Of a DNA stretch of 64,000 nt, positions 25,344 through 33,551 are shown one piece after another. Location of the stretch: the NCBI GenBank assembly GCA_028284665.1, contig JANQRG010000042.1, positions 1 to 64,000 on the forward strand, written 5' to 3'. Origin of the DNA: Croceivirga sp. (GTDB lineage: Bacteria; Bacteroidota; Bacteroidia; Flavobacteriales; Flavobacteriaceae). Made by a program: the position numbers and the translations under genes. The notes under the pieces were generated by a model. The model was not told the DNA's origin. It searched no databases and saw nothing but the letters and a program-made list of their open reading frames with translations. The number at the start of each line of letters is the position of its first letter. Positions within the stretch are counted from its first letter, which is position 1.

Positions 25344-26049
25344 CGAAAAGGCATTTCTAAACTGGAGCAGTGGCAAGGATGCCGCTATGGCCTTACATGC
25401 CGTTCAAAACGGCAAAAAAAGCCAGATCGATCTTTTATTGACCACAATAAGTGCGCGCTATCAACGGGTTTCCATGCACGGTTTACGGAGAAGCCTGTTG
25501 GAAGCCCAGGCAGTTGCTCTTGGCATTCCGCTAACGGTGATCGAACTTCCGGAGCACCCATCAATGGAAGCCTATGGTTTGGTGATGCGCGAACAGCTAA
25601 GCGTACTGAAAAAGGAGGGATTTACCATCAGTTATTTTGGCGATATCTTCCTGGAAGATTTGAGAACATATCGGGAGAACATGCTACATCCAATGGGATT
25701 TAAAGTGGTTTTTCCATTGTGGAAAAAGGATACCAGACAACTTTTGTTGGATATGATCAACATGGGCTTAAAAGCTATTGTGGTTTCCGTAAATGCACAG
25801 GTATTGGACAAGTCTTTTTGTGGCCGAATAGTGGACACCTCGTTTTTGGAAGATTTACCCGCTACTGTAGATCCCTGTGGTGAAAATGGGGAATTCCATA
25901 CCTTTTGTTTTGATAGTCCTCTGTTTCAGTGGCCTGTGGCATTCCGAAAAGGGGATATCGTCTATAAAACCTACCCTGCTCCTAAAACGGAACAAGCCTC
26001 CAATCCCGAATATGGTTTTTGGTACTGCGATTTAGAGTTGGAGCCTTAG
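25336..26049 (+). CDS. PP-loop ATP pyrophosphatase (Dph6/MJ0570-related)
   Basis: A 237-residue cytosolic protein. The PP-loop NWSSGKDAAMAL is at residues 9-20 (SGKD core), followed by TTISARYQRVSMHG, and later FGDIFLEDLRTYRENML, VVSVNAQVLDKSFCGR and DPCGENGEFHTFCFDSPLF. These match Dph6/diphthine-ammonia-ligase-like ATPases, which activate a carboxylate or amide by adenylation. Bacteria lack diphthamide, so the substrate differs. It overlaps the signal-less BtuF-like gene by 8 bp in a B12 locus, suggesting amidation or modification of a corrinoid or its side chain; this is inference from context. Confidence 0.82.
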   Translation: MGDEKAFLNWSSGKDAAMALHAVQNGKKSQIDLLLTTISARYQRVSMHGLRRSLLEAQAVALGIPLTVIELPEHPSMEAYGLVMREQLSVLKKEGFTISYFGDIFLEDLRTYRENMLHPMGFKVVFPLWKKDTRQLLLDMINMGLKAIVVSVNAQVLDKSFCGRIVDTSFLEDLPATVDPCGENGEFHTFCFDSPLFQWPVAFRKGDIVYKTYPAPKTEQASNPEYGFWYCDLELEP

Positions 26050-26091
26050 TCAAAGGGCTCCTTGGCATAGTAGTATTGTAGAAGCCAGGTA

Positions 26092-27573
26092 CTACTCCTT
26101 TTGAAGTAAAGGCTTATCCAGGATCATCAATTCCTGTGCAGGGGTATCATAACCCATAATTATATGGGCTCTGGGCGGAAGTTCACGCTCCTGAAATCCA
26201 CTTTTGCCGGATACCCCGGTAATTAATTCCAGTGCCTGGGCCAATAAGGGTTCATTTGGGTCGCCAAAGGTGCCTAACCTAAATACATCTTCTACTACTT
26301 CAAAGTCAGGGATAAAGCCCGCGCTGTAGTCTAAAAAACCCACCGCATTCTCATTGCGCCCCGCTAATGGTTGGAGCGCCCATCGATTGTTGGGATTAAT
26401 GTTATCTATTCTTCTACCATCTCCAAAGGTGTACGGACCATTTACCCCTGCCGGGTCGTCTACCAAGGTAATGGAAAACTCATTTTTTCCTCTTGAAGTT
26501 GTACCTATCTGGATCACCTGGACATAGGGAGTAAGACCATTTATTACCAATTCGCTAGCCGAGGCTGTTCGCTCTGTGGTTAATATATACACCCGGGGCA
26601 ATTCCAATGAATTTAGGGGTACACCGCTCCTTACCCTATCGGCAAAAAAGTCCTCCAGTTGCTGACTTGAAAACTGCTCCTGCCATTTGTCATTCCAACG
26701 TTGCCGAATGTAGAGATCGCTGGTATTAGTGCCGTAGATCATACTGGCCAGGAGTCGTGAAGTATTTACCGAACCTCCGGGGTTATAACGCATGTCCAGC
26801 ACGAGGTCGGTTACCCCGTCCGCTAAAAACTGCCCAAAAGCAGCATTCAGTTCGTCATTGAAATCCCGGTTAAACCGTTGATACATTAAATACCCTATCT
26901 TTTGTCCATTAATATCCAGGGTAGTGGCCAAACGAATTGGGTGCTCCTGGAAGTTCTCTACTTTTGTCAGGGATACCGTTTCAGAAGTGGGATTTACCAC
27001 TCTATTGGCAATATCCAGTTCTCCCAAGCCTACAGTATAATTATCTGAGGCCAACAGTTGGTCAATAGTATTTGGTGTAAGGGATTGCCCGTCAATTTGA
27101 TAAATAACATCACCCCGTCGTATTCCTTTATCAAACGCATCGGAACCGGGCACTACATTGCGTATAAATAGGAAAAGATTGTTGGTAGTATCGTTAGTGA
27201 GGTCTACGGTAAAAAACTGTAAACCGTTACTCTTACTCACCCCGGAAAGGGAGTTAACTAAGTCGTCAATATCTTCTCTCCAAAAGGTGAACCGATCTTC
27301 CGAAAACAACAAACTTCGTATAAAATCTTCAGGATCGGGTGTGGCCTGTAAAAATGCTGTATACGCTTGATCGCTTGAAAAACGGTCATCTGCCAGATCG
27401 GGAACGTCCTGCTGCCAAAAGTACCACTCGTTCATTGCATGCCACATAAAATCCTGCACTTCTACGTCATCAGAAGTGGGTTCAAATAGTTGTGCATCAT
27501 CGTCATCCGAACAGGCGGCCAGGACTAAAACAACGATTATCCCTACTATGAATTTTCTGGGAAGCATATACAT
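26092..27573 (-). CDS. S41-family peptidase lipoprotein (distal tandem copy)
   Basis: About 493 residues from ATG 27573 (ATG 27567 is equally possible; an upstream start at 27615 overlaps the preceding gene). Lipoprotein signal ends VLAAC, followed by SDDDD, a surface-export-like leader. After a helical N-terminal domain comes a PDZ-like segment with RRGDVIYQIDGQSL, then the S41 core: VLDMRYNPGGSVNTSRLLASM, the serine motif TASASELVINGL, and GTTSRGKNEFS with the candidate Lys. C-terminal processing-type peptidases use a Ser-Lys dyad. A close paralogue lies immediately upstream (27596-29101). Substrate unknown. Confidence 0.87.
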   Translation of the reverse strand: MYMLPRKFIVGIIVVLVLAACSDDDDAQLFEPTSDDVEVQDFMWHAMNEWYFWQQDVPDLADDRFSSDQAYTAFLQATPDPEDFIRSLLFSEDRFTFWREDIDDLVNSLSGVSKSNGLQFFTVDLTNDTTNNLFLFIRNVVPGSDAFDKGIRRGDVIYQIDGQSLTPNTIDQLLASDNYTVGLGELDIANRVVNPTSETVSLTKVENFQEHPIRLATTLDINGQKIGYLMYQRFNRDFNDELNAAFGQFLADGVTDLVLDMRYNPGGSVNTSRLLASMIYGTNTSDLYIRQRWNDKWQEQFSSQQLEDFFADRVRSGVPLNSLELPRVYILTTERTASASELVINGLTPYVQVIQIGTTSRGKNEFSITLVDDPAGVNGPYTFGDGRRIDNINPNNRWALQPLAGRNENAVGFLDYSAGFIPDFEVVEDVFRLGTFGDPNEPLLAQALELITGVSGKSGFQERELPPRAHIIMGYDTPAQELMILDKPLLQKE

Positions 27574-27595
27574 ATCAGGTCGTATTCTCTTGTTG

Positions 27596-29101
27596 CTATT
27601 CCTCAAAAGTATCATACCGCATACCTCCTTTTAGGGGATTTAATCGGGTTGAGCTGGAAATCGTTTTTATTTTCATACCCTCAGGAAATTCAAAAAACCT
27701 ACTTTTTGTGGTCACCTGGGTGATGTCTTCAATAGCCCTCGCCAACAAAGGTTCGTCAGGCTCGCCAAGGGTACCCAGGTTAGACAAAACTTCCAGGAGC
27801 TGAATATCAGGGACCAACCCGTCGGTGAATTCACTAAATCCGTCAGCATTCTCGTTGGTGCCTACTAAAGGCTGTAAGGCGTATTTGTGGTCGGGATCCG
27901 CACCTTCAAGGGTGGCATCCCCATTAAAGATATATGGGAAGTCCAGCACTTCTCCGTTTAGGCTTAGGCGCTGATCCGGGTTATCCACTAAGGTCACTGA
28001 AAACTCATTTTTGCCAACAGTACGATCCCCAATATGAACAACATCAATATAAGGTTCCAGGCTATTAAGTACCAACTCGCTTGCTGAGGCACTGTCATCC
28101 GTAGCGATGATATGCACTTCGCTTAAGTTAAGACTATTGATTGGAGAATTTCCTATGGTATTGACGAACATATCCGCTCCCCCTAAAAGGTTATCCCATT
28201 TGGTATTCCATCGCTGGCGTGAAAACAACTGTCCGGTAAATTGCCCGGTAATCATACTGGACAATCGAACGGCCGAAGCAACAGAACCCCCGGGATTATA
28301 GCGCAGATCTAAAACCAGATGTGTGACCCCGTCATTTTGTAACTGTCCAAAGGCGGCATTCAGTTCATCATCAAAGTCGGAGGTGAAAGTGTTATACATG
28401 ATATATCCGATCCTGGTCCCATTGATGTCAAGGGTTTTAACAATATGTACCGGATTTTCCGTTAGTTCTGTTTTGGTAAGTTCAATATTTACCCCATTTG
28501 GAGTAGTAGAAGTATCGGTAATAGTGGCAAAATTTAGCGTGTAAGTGGTTGGGTTGAGCAAATCCAGATTACTGTTCGTAATTCTCCCGCTCTCATCGGT
28601 TTCTGCAAACAGGGGTGTACCGTTAACGGCATAAAATATATCTCCGCGGGCGACTCCTTTTGCGGCCCCGTCTGATCCGTTTATTACATATCGGACTACC
28701 CCTACAACGGCCGTTCCTCCTTCCGGTGGTCGAGTGAGCACGAACTCCACGCCATTAGTAGTAGCAACTCCTGCAAAAGAATTAAAAAGCTGATCGTAAT
28801 CGCTTACAATCACACTAAAGCGGTCTTTTGGGGAAAGGAGCGAGAAGTGTAATTCTTCCGGGCTTGAAAAACCATTTAGATAGTTAAAAAATGCATCGGT
28901 ATCTTCAAACCGATCGTCCGCCAGGTTATTTACTTCATCCTGCCAGAGATACCAGGTATTCATAGCGCTCCAGACAAATTCATTGATTTCGCTCTGTAGT
29001 ACTACTCCGGGTTGTGGATCCTCCATAGTAGGATCATCATCATCGTTGTTGCAGGATAAAAGCAACCCAAACAAAAGAATGGGGATAAGAATTTTTTTCA
29101 T
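27596..29101 (-). CDS. S41-family peptidase lipoprotein (proximal tandem copy)
   Basis: About 501 residues from ATG 29101, chosen because MKKILIPILLFGLLLSC gives a proper lipoprotein signal; NNDDDD follows. Domain order equals its downstream paralogue: PDZ-like segment with VARGDIFYAVNGTPLFAE, then LVLDLRYNPGGSVASAVRLS, serine motif SASASELVLNSL, and GDRTVGKNEFS with the candidate Lys. The C-terminal part extends further, ending in a repeated-charge tail. The two genes are 22 bp apart and probably form an operon; tandem duplication is evident from the shared organisation. Confidence 0.87.
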   Translation of the reverse strand: MKKILIPILLFGLLLSCNNDDDDPTMEDPQPGVVLQSEINEFVWSAMNTWYLWQDEVNNLADDRFEDTDAFFNYLNGFSSPEELHFSLLSPKDRFSVIVSDYDQLFNSFAGVATTNGVEFVLTRPPEGGTAVVGVVRYVINGSDGAAKGVARGDIFYAVNGTPLFAETDESGRITNSNLDLLNPTTYTLNFATITDTSTTPNGVNIELTKTELTENPVHIVKTLDINGTRIGYIMYNTFTSDFDDELNAAFGQLQNDGVTHLVLDLRYNPGGSVASAVRLSSMITGQFTGQLFSRQRWNTKWDNLLGGADMFVNTIGNSPINSLNLSEVHIIATDDSASASELVLNSLEPYIDVVHIGDRTVGKNEFSVTLVDNPDQRLSLNGEVLDFPYIFNGDATLEGADPDHKYALQPLVGTNENADGFSEFTDGLVPDIQLLEVLSNLGTLGEPDEPLLARAIEDITQVTTKSRFFEFPEGMKIKTISSSTRLNPLKGGMRYDTFEE

Positions 29102-29300
29102 AGCATTGTTTTGAAGGCTGTAAAGCAAGAATCATTCCAAGCCCAAATGAAGGCTTATTTTTCTTGTACAACAATTTTAGTTTCAAAAACCCTAAAATAC
29201 TTACATTTCAAGGAAATGAAAAGGTGTTGTAACAAAAATCGATGTCTGTCGTCATCCTAATGTACATCCTAATAGGATATACAAATAACTAAACCACCAA

Positions 29301-29810
29301 ATGCAACATAAAGAGTTTTTAGCACTTGTAATGCCTTTTAAGGATAAACTGTACCGCATGGCAAAACGCCTGTTGGTCTCCAGGGAAGAGGCTGAGGATG
29401 CAACGCAGGAAATATTGTTGAAGCTGTGGGCCAAAAATGAAGCGATCGGGCAGTACAAGAGTGTTGAAGCTTTTGCCATGACGATGACCAAGAATTTTTG
29501 TTTGGACCGATTGAAATCCAAACAGGCTGGGAACCTAAAACTGGTACACAGTAATTACAGGGATGAAAATGTCTCGGTACAGCGACAAATGGAGACGGAA
29601 GATAGCCTAAGTTGGGTGGAAAAGATTATGGAAGCGCTGCCGGAACAACAAAAAATGGTATTACAACTGCGTGATATTGAACATTATGAATTTGACGAGA
29701 TTGCCCAGATGTTGGACATGAAACCGACCGCAGTACGGGTTACTTTATCAAGGGCAAGAAAAACAGTACGGGAAAAATTACAGCAAAAACATAGCTATGG
29801 AATTGGATAA
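29301..29810 (+). CDS. ECF-family RNA polymerase sigma factor
   Basis: A 169-residue sigma factor. Region 2 is visible around KDKLYRMAKRLLVSREEAEDATQEILLKLW (given here only in part: LVSREEAEDATQEI at about 26-39), and region 4 around LPEQQKMVLQLRDIEHYEF with the HTH at DEIAQMLDMKPTAVRVTLSRARK near the C-terminus. It overlaps the following membrane-protein gene by 14 bp, the usual sigma/anti-sigma arrangement. It likely drives its own operon including the DUF4252 genes; no ECF promoter could be identified by eye. Confidence 0.93.
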   Translation: MQHKEFLALVMPFKDKLYRMAKRLLVSREEAEDATQEILLKLWAKNEAIGQYKSVEAFAMTMTKNFCLDRLKSKQAGNLKLVHSNYRDENVSVQRQMETEDSLSWVEKIMEALPEQQKMVLQLRDIEHYEFDEIAQMLDMKPTAVRVTLSRARKTVREKLQQKHSYGIG

Positions 29811-30234
29811 CTACATAGAAAATCTTTTGGAAAAGTACTTTGAAGCTACCGCAACGATAGCAGAAGAGGAAGAACTGAGGAACTATTTTGCTCAGGAAGA
29901 AGTGGCTTCACATCTTACGCAATACAAGCCAATGTTCAATTACTATTCCATTGCCAAAAAAGAACAATTTACCAAGCAGGTTCCACTAAACTCCAAGAAG
30001 AAAATTAACTATGGGTGGATTTCCGCTGCAGCGGCAGTTGTACTTGCATTTGGCCTCTATTTTGGTCCGGACGAATACCGTAAGTACCAGGATAGAAAAG
30101 AGGCAGAATATGCCTACGAAGAAACCAAAAAGGCACTAAATCTCCTGGCCGAGAATTTTGGGAAAGGCAGAGAAAAAGTAGCCTATTTGAATGAATTTGC
30201 TGTTGCAAAATCGAAAGTGTTTAACGAAAATTAA
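29797..30234 (+). CDS. Single-TM protein, putative anti-sigma factor
   Basis: A 145-residue protein with a cytosolic N-terminal part (1-68, EDNYIENLLEKYF-type helix and EEEELRNYFAQEEV), one TM helix at about 74-90 (WISAAAAVVLAFGLYFG), and a charged helical C-terminal part outside the membrane. Size, topology and its 14-bp overlap with the sigma gene fit an anti-sigma role, but no ZAS zinc motif or FecR domain is present. Alternatively it is a signalling adaptor for the downstream DUF4252 proteins. Confidence 0.6.
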   Translation: MELDNYIENLLEKYFEATATIAEEEELRNYFAQEEVASHLTQYKPMFNYYSIAKKEQFTKQVPLNSKKKINYGWISAAAAVVLAFGLYFGPDEYRKYQDRKEAEYAYEETKKALNLLAENFGKGREKVAYLNEFAVAKSKVFNEN

Positions 30235-30244
30235 AAACAAAAAA

Positions 30245-30787
30245 ATGAAGAAGTATATTTTAATTGTAGGGCTTGCCCTTGTTTCAGCTACCGGCTTTTC
30301 GCAGTCCCTGTTTGACAAATACGAGGACCTGGAAGAGGTAACTTCGGTGGTTGTCACACAGAAAGCATTCGAATTGTTGGCTAAGATGGATATTGAAGTA
30401 GATGATCCTGAAGCTCAGGACTTTATGGATATTGCCACAAGTGTAAGTAGTTTAAAAGTGTTTACTACGGATAACGAATCTATCGGGGCAGATATGAAAG
30501 CATCCGTAGACAAATACTTAAAGTCTTCCTCGTTAACCGAGTTAATGCGGGTGAAAGACAAAGATGCCAATGTGAAATTCTACATTAAAGAGGGAAAGGA
30601 TAGTGACCACGTTAGCGAGTTACTGATGTTTGTTACAGGGATAAAGGAGATTGAAGCTAATGGAAGACAATTTGAAACCGTCCTCTTATCCTTAACTGGG
30701 AATATCGATTTAAATAAGATCAGTTCCTTAACAAAAAAAATGAACCTTCCCGAAGAGCTCAATAAGGCTGGGAAAAAGGGAGAATAA
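30245..30787 (+). CDS. DUF4252 secreted protein, copy 1
   Basis: About 180 residues from ATG 30245, chosen for the signal peptide MKKYILIVGLALVSATGFSQ. The mature part is DUF4252-like: VVVTQKAFELLAKMD, SSLKVFTTDNESIGADMKAS, FYIKEGKDSDHVSELLMFV, and the ending TKKMNLPEELNKAG. DUF4252 proteins are small exported Bacteroidota proteins of unknown function. It sits 10 bp after the putative anti-sigma gene and is first of four relatives. Confidence 0.85.
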   Translation: MKKYILIVGLALVSATGFSQSLFDKYEDLEEVTSVVVTQKAFELLAKMDIEVDDPEAQDFMDIATSVSSLKVFTTDNESIGADMKASVDKYLKSSSLTELMRVKDKDANVKFYIKEGKDSDHVSELLMFVTGIKEIEANGRQFETVLLSLTGNIDLNKISSLTKKMNLPEELNKAGKKGE

Positions 30788-30792
30788 GCATT

Positions 30793-30837
30793 ATCCGAAA
30801 CGGTGACAGTGGGTAAACTGCTGTCACTGCATCGGAT
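30793..30837 (+). other. Two-part intercistronic hairpin
   Basis: Nested complementary arms: 30793-30798 with 30832-30837 (6 bp) and 30803-30809 with 30821-30827 (7 bp, gtgacag/ctgtcac). No T-run follows, so it is more likely an mRNA-stability or processing element between DUF4252 copies 1 and 2 than a terminator. Confidence 0.5.
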
Positions 30838-30876
30838 TAATCCATCGGATCAATAGAAATCAATCAAGAAAAGAAC

Positions 30877-31416
30877 ATGAAAAATATAATCAAAACACTT
30901 CTAGTGCTAGCTTGTATGTTGCCAATGATGGCAACGGGACAGTCCGCATTTGATCAATTAGAAGATTCGGAAAAAATCGGAACGGTGACTATTAGTAAAG
31001 GTATGTTGGGTATAGTTGCTAATATGTCAATTGACGATGCGGATGAAGAAACCCAGGAATTTATAGATCTTGCTAAAAGCATAAGGGAAATCAAAGTATT
31101 TGTTTCGGACGACAAAGTGGCTTCACAAAGAATTAAGACCACAGCAAAGGGGTATGTTAAATCTTCAAAAATGGAGAGTTTGATGAAAGTGAAGGACAAC
31201 GACTCAGAAGTAAACTTTTATGTGATAGAAGGGAAAGATAGTGATCACGTACGGGAAATGGTTATGCTCGTTACTGATATGGAAACCAGGTCCGGCAAGG
31301 CAGATTTTGAAACGGTTTTAGTCACGATGACAGGTAATATTGACTTGACCAAAATAGGGGCATTGGTGAATAAAATGAACCTTCCCAAAGAATTAAAAGA
31401 AGTAAATAACAATTAA
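30877..31416 (+). CDS. DUF4252 secreted protein, copy 2
   Basis: A 179-residue exported protein, signal peptide residues 1-22 (ending MMATGQ), then the same blocks as copy 1: VTISKGMLGIVANMS, IREIKVFVSDDKVASQR, FYVIEGKDSDHVREMVMLV, and NKMNLPKELKEVN. It is the closest paralogue of copy 1 within the cluster and lies 89 bp after it, the spacer holding the two-part hairpin. Confidence 0.85.
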   Translation: MKNIIKTLLVLACMLPMMATGQSAFDQLEDSEKIGTVTISKGMLGIVANMSIDDADEETQEFIDLAKSIREIKVFVSDDKVASQRIKTTAKGYVKSSKMESLMKVKDNDSEVNFYVIEGKDSDHVREMVMLVTDMETRSGKADFETVLVTMTGNIDLTKIGALVNKMNLPKELKEVNNN

Positions 31417-31428
31417 TTACCCATCAAA

Positions 31429-31962
31429 ATGAATAAATCAATCTTCTTTTTCGGTTTGAACTTTTTGTTTGGGGGGTATTTAATGGCGCAAACCACGCTT
31501 AATTCTTTTGAAAAAGATGCAGCCGTGTCTAGTATGATTTTAAACAAACCACTGTTCGAAATCATGACGAAAATAGGTTTTGATACATCCAACCCAAAAG
31601 ATCTAAAGTTCATAAATGCGATTGATGCTATTGATTCAATACGGGTATTTGCAACAAGGAACAAAGATGTTTCAATGGCGTTAAAAACGTCAGTTGACCA
31701 TTATGTTTCCCAAAACGGTTTAACCCTGACCAATAGCAAGTCTGGTCTCCAGTTTTATAAAAAACATGCTGGAGAAAAGGAAAACATAAATGAATTTATG
31801 ATGTTTTCAGATGATGTAAACAGAACAACGTTCTGTGGGAACAAAAGAAGGTTTGATGCCATTTTTGTTCAATTCAATGGCAAAAATATTAAAACGGAGA
31901 ATTTATGGGTAATCGTTGAAAAACTAGATTTGCCCGAAGAGTTATTGCTTTGGAATGAGTAG
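31429..31962 (+). CDS. DUF4252-like secreted protein, copy 3 (diverged)
   Basis: A 177-residue protein with signal peptide 1-20, starting 12 bp after copy 2. It keeps the family skeleton (SMILNKPLFEIMTKIGF, DSIRVFATRNKDVSMALK, LQFYKKHAGEKENINEFMMF, and a closing EKLDLPEELL) but several conserved blocks have drifted. Probably co-transcribed with copy 2. Confidence 0.75.
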   Translation: MNKSIFFFGLNFLFGGYLMAQTTLNSFEKDAAVSSMILNKPLFEIMTKIGFDTSNPKDLKFINAIDAIDSIRVFATRNKDVSMALKTSVDHYVSQNGLTLTNSKSGLQFYKKHAGEKENINEFMMFSDDVNRTTFCGNKRRFDAIFVQFNGKNIKTENLWVIVEKLDLPEELLLWNE

Positions 31963-32020
31963 TTTAAAGTAAGAAAGTTTCAAAGTAAACAATTGAAAGA
32001 ATTAAGTAAAAAAGTAAGTA

Positions 32021-32560
32021 ATGAAACATATTTTAAAAGGAATATCCGTTATTTCAATGGTTTTGTTGGCATCGTGCGCAAGTCAACAGAGCTTACAGGA
32101 ATATTATGTGGATAATCAGGAAAATCCCAATTTCATATCACTTGATATTCCGGCCAGTATCTTAAAGATGGAGGAAGTAGAGCTCACCGAAGTGCAACGG
32201 GAAGCAGTCGAATCCCTACGGAAATTTAATCTCCTTGCTTTTAAAAAGACCTCCGAAAATGAAGCGGAGTATAAAGTGGAGAAGGCTAAGGTAAAAGAGA
32301 TCCTTAAGGGAGAGGATTTTGTTGAACTCATGAAAATTAACTCGCAGTACGGAAGGGGCGTTATTAAATACCTTGGGGAAGACGATGCCATTGATGAGGT
32401 TATTATTTATGGCGATAGTAAGGAACAAGGCTTTGCTGTAGTCAGGGTACTGGGGAAGGATATGAACCCGGCGCATATTATCCAACTTATGCAAGCCATC
32501 CAAAAATCGGATTACGACGGGGAAGGGCTGGGAGAAATCGGAAAATTTCTAAAAGGATAA
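32021..32560 (+). CDS. DUF4252 lipoprotein, copy 4
   Basis: A 179-residue protein, lipoprotein signal ending VLLASC, so membrane-anchored unlike copies 1-3. The mature part shows the DUF4252 outline: SLDIPASILKMEEVELTEV, LRKFNLLAFKKTSENEAEYK, GRGVIKYLGEDDAIDEVIIYG, FAVVRVLGKDMNPAHIIQL. It ends the cluster; a strong terminator follows at 32582-32616. Confidence 0.8.
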   Translation: MKHILKGISVISMVLLASCASQQSLQEYYVDNQENPNFISLDIPASILKMEEVELTEVQREAVESLRKFNLLAFKKTSENEAEYKVEKAKVKEILKGEDFVELMKINSQYGRGVIKYLGEDDAIDEVIIYGDSKEQGFAVVRVLGKDMNPAHIIQLMQAIQKSDYDGEGLGEIGKFLKG

Positions 32561-32581
32561 ACCATAACGCGTTGGTTACGC

Positions 32582-32616
32582 AACCCAAATTTCATTTTTG
32601 AAATTTGGGTTTTTTT
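32582..32616 (+). terminator. Strong rho-independent terminator of the sigma/DUF4252 operon
   Basis: A perfect 12-bp stem (32582-32593 with 32600-32611), 6-nt loop and T-run. It ends the unit that begins with the sigma factor at 29301. Confidence 0.9.
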
Positions 32617-32711
32617 GTGTTAAAAAATTTGTCGTCTTCCTAGAATTCTTAGTGACCTCTTGATTAACTTAGTGTCTCAGTAAACAGAACACTAACAAAT
32701 CCAATACAATT

Positions 32712-33533
32712 ATGGAAGATGCACAAAAATGGATAGATAAGGGAATTGACTTTGTCGTTGAATATGGCCCTAGGGTTGTTGGCGCTATTCTCATTTTTAT
32801 CATTGGTTCCTGGATCGTTAAAAAGATCATGGGAGCCTTGCGTAAGGTGATGTCAAAGAGCAAGTACGACGAGTCCCTACAGCGTTTTTTACTTAATCTA
32901 TTATCCTGGACATTAAAAATTGTACTCGCCCTGGTAGTTATCTCTGCTTTAGGAGTAGATGTAACTACCTTTGCTGCTGTTATAGCCGCCGCGGGTCTTG
33001 CGGTTGGTTTGGCCTTGCAAGGATCACTGTCCAATTTTGCCGGTGGGGTGTTGATCATGATCTTTAAGCCCTATAAAATTGGCGATCTTATCGAAGCGCA
33101 AGGTGAATTAGGGGTAGTAAAAGAAATTGAGATCTTTACCACCAAACTTATCACACCGGAGAATAAGTTGGCGATAGTTCCCAATGGTGCTATGGCAAAT
33201 GGAAATATTGTGAATTATACCGCAGAAGGCAAAATACGGGTGGATACGGTGATTGGAGTGGCCTATGAAGAAGATATTAAACAAACCAAAGACGTGTTGC
33301 TAAACGTCTTGACTTCCAATCCTAAGGTGTTACCTGATCCGGCTCCATCGGTAAATGTGTTGGAATTGGCGGACAGTTCCGTGAACTTTGCGGTTCGTCC
33401 TTTCTGTAAACCGGAAGATTATTGGGATGTCTATTTTGCTACCTATGAAGGGTGTAAACTGGCACTTGATGAAGCAGGAATTGAAATTCCTTACCCACAC
33501 GAGGTGGAAATCCAAAAGGTTGCTAAAAAATAG
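32712..33533 (+). CDS. mscS: Small-conductance mechanosensitive channel, MscS family
   Basis: A 273-residue inner-membrane channel that opens under hypo-osmotic tension. Three TM helices: about 17-40, 58-80 and 86-110, the third carrying the Gly/Ala-rich pore segment AAVIAAAGLAVGLALQGSLS and FAGGVLIMIFKPYKIGDLI, the diagnostic TM3-beta junction. The cytosolic vestibule follows (TVIGVAYEEDIKQTKDVLL, VNVLELADSSVNFAVRPF). Length is close to E. coli MscS (286). Its terminator lies inside the 3' end of convergent purB. Confidence 0.95.
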   Translation: MEDAQKWIDKGIDFVVEYGPRVVGAILIFIIGSWIVKKIMGALRKVMSKSKYDESLQRFLLNLLSWTLKIVLALVVISALGVDVTTFAAVIAAAGLAVGLALQGSLSNFAGGVLIMIFKPYKIGDLIEAQGELGVVKEIEIFTTKLITPENKLAIVPNGAMANGNIVNYTAEGKIRVDTVIGVAYEEDIKQTKDVLLNVLTSNPKVLPDPAPSVNVLELADSSVNFAVRPFCKPEDYWDVYFATYEGCKLALDEAGIEIPYPHEVEIQKVAKK

Positions 33534-33551
33534 TCTTACCTCCTTAGAATA

